Below are positions 10,363 through 10,901 of a stretch of DNA of 10,901 nucleotides, piece after piece; within the stretch, counting starts at the first letter, position 1, and each line of letters opens with the position of its first letter. The notes under the pieces were generated by a model. It was not told the origin of the DNA and searched no databases. It saw only the letters and a list, made by a program, of their open reading frames with translations. The stretch covers positions 1-10,901 of the forward strand of contig DHKE01000032.1 in assembly GCA_002404675.1 (NCBI GenBank). Reading direction: 5' to 3'. The translations under genes and the position numbers were made by a program. Source of the stretch: Porphyromonadaceae bacterium UBA4702. Its GTDB lineage: Bacteria; Bacteroidota; Bacteroidia; Bacteroidales; Muribaculaceae.

Positions 10363-10409
10363 ACAGCGTCAGCTGCCGCACCAGTGCGGACGGTTGGCGG
10401 CAGGGCTGT
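10363..10409 (+). other. Intervening hairpin of the metK leader, with two alternative folds
   Basis: Long form: CTGCCGC (10373-10379) pairs with GCGGCAG (10397-10403), extended by ACAGC (10363-10367) with GCTGT (10405-10409) across an asymmetric bulge. Short form: CCGCA (10376-10380) pairs with TGCGG (10385-10389) around CCAG. The two are mutually exclusive. It lies between the aptamer and the terminator and would bring their complementary strands close together. Confidence 0.6.
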
Positions 10410-10418
10410 CGGACATTT

Positions 10419-10461
10419 GGCATTTGGAAGTGGGCAAGACTTCCCGATGCCTGTTTTTTTT
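10419..10461 (+). terminator. Intrinsic terminator in the metK leader (attenuator)
   Basis: GGCAT (10419-10423) pairs with ATGCC (10447-10451) and GGAAGT (10426-10431) with ACTTCC (10439-10444), separated by a 2x2 internal loop, with a 7-nt apical loop. After TG comes a run of eight T (10454-10461). It lies downstream of the metK promoter and upstream of metK, so it can only act on metK leader transcripts. Confidence 0.88.
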
Positions 10462-10527
10462 ATCCCCTTGCCGGTGTCGCCTGACGGCTTGCGGAGGCAA
10501 CACTGAACGAAAAACAAAACAACAAAG

Positions 10528-10534
10528 AAAGGAG
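10528..10534 (+). promoter_or_regulatory. metK: metK ribosome binding site
   Basis: AAAGGAG lies 7 nt before the ATG at 10542 in an A-rich, apparently unstructured stretch (10505-10541). This is a strong Shine-Dalgarno for a Bacteroidota gene. It is not near the aptamer, so direct masking by the riboswitch is unlikely. Confidence 0.65.
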
Positions 10535-10541
10535 AATTATA

Positions 10542-10901
10542 ATGAGCTATCTTTTCACATCAGAGTCCGTGTCGGAGGGACACCCCGACAAGGTTGCGGA
10601 CCAGATAAGCGATGCATTGCTTGACGAGTTCCTGGCATTCGACCCGCAGTCGCGTGTCGCCGTGGAAACGCTTGTCACCACCGGCCAGGTCGTGGTCGCC
10701 GGCGAGGTGACGACACGTGCATACGTTGACACCTCAAAGGTGATACGCGGCTTGATAAACCAAATCGGCTACAATCGCGGCGCGTACCGCTTTGACGGCG
10801 ACTCATGCGGCATCTTCAGCGCAATACACGAGCAGAGCCGCGACATAAAGCGCGGCGTGGTACGTGACGAGCCGGCACAGCAAGGCGCCGGCGACCAGGG
10901 C
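10542..10901 (+). CDS. metK: S-adenosylmethionine synthetase (3' end outside window)
   Basis: Makes S-adenosylmethionine from methionine and ATP in the cytoplasm. The first 120 codons are present. The N-terminal motif [22 protein letters not shown] (residues 7-28) contains GHPDK at 14-18, which binds ATP and Mg. FDGDSCGIF is at 83-91, and the window ends exactly on GAGDQG (115-120), the second family signature. No frameshift or missing key residue is seen in this part. The start is fixed by the Shine-Dalgarno and by the [11 protein letters not shown]-terminus usual for the family. Expression is probably controlled by the SAM-II leader directly upstream. Confidence 0.97.
   Translation, partial: MSYLFTSESVSEGHPDKVADQISDALLDEFLAFDPQSRVAVETLVTTGQVVVAGEVTTRAYVDTSKVIRGLINQIGYNRGAYRFDGDSCGIFSAIHEQSRDIKRGVVRDEPAQQGAGDQG

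Noticed and set aside
10468..10500. A possible second hairpin after the metK terminator (TTGCC at 10468-10472 with GGCAA at 10496-10500)
   Set aside because: The outer stem is only 5 bp, the interior pairs weakly, and it does not cover the ribosome binding site; not enough to call a regulatory element.

Overview
The window looks like a stretch of a GC-rich Bacteroidales chromosome (phylum Bacteroidota; a Muribaculaceae-like gut member is plausible, but the genus cannot be fixed from this sequence). The reasons are: a SecA of about 1160 residues with the large insertion after the DEVD motif that is typical of the phylum; a Bacteroidota-type asparaginyl-tRNA synthetase; an Asn/Gln/Gly-rich tail in front of a pseudouridine synthase; an Lnb-type lipoprotein N-acyltransferase; and two promoters of the Bacteroidota form (-33 TTTG-like, -7 TAnnTTTG). 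All genes are on the + strand.

Layout. (1) 1-908: 3' part of an RluB/RsuA-family 23S rRNA pseudouridine synthase. (2) 909-1078: a structured gap. (3) 1079-5344: a tightly packed set, asnS - lnb - PafA-like protein, with an 11-nt overlap and then a 4-nt ATGA overlap. The third protein has the alkaline phosphatase fold signature but appears to lack nearly all catalytic residues, so it is probably a pseudoenzyme. (4) 5345-9072: secA with its own promoter, a leader with two GC-rich hairpins, and a 12-bp intrinsic terminator. (5) 9087-10193: a DUF2461 protein and a small single-pass membrane protein with two blocks of GX3 repeats. (6) 10194-10541: a 348-nt non-coding leader holding a promoter, a SAM-II-type riboswitch aptamer, an intervening hairpin and an intrinsic terminator. 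(7) 10542-10901: the first 120 codons of metK, cut by the window edge.

How the parts fit. The middle of the window is concerned with translation (rRNA modification, Asn-tRNA charging) and envelope biogenesis: lipoprotein N-acylation by Lnb and protein export by SecA. The metK leader reads as a feedback device: SAM made by MetK would bind the aptamer, sequester its 3' strand, and so release the terminator. The same 3' strand can otherwise form a 12-bp antiterminator helix with the 5' arm of the terminator.

The two most interesting points are this SAM-II/antiterminator/terminator switch and the pseudo-phosphatase translationally coupled to lnb.
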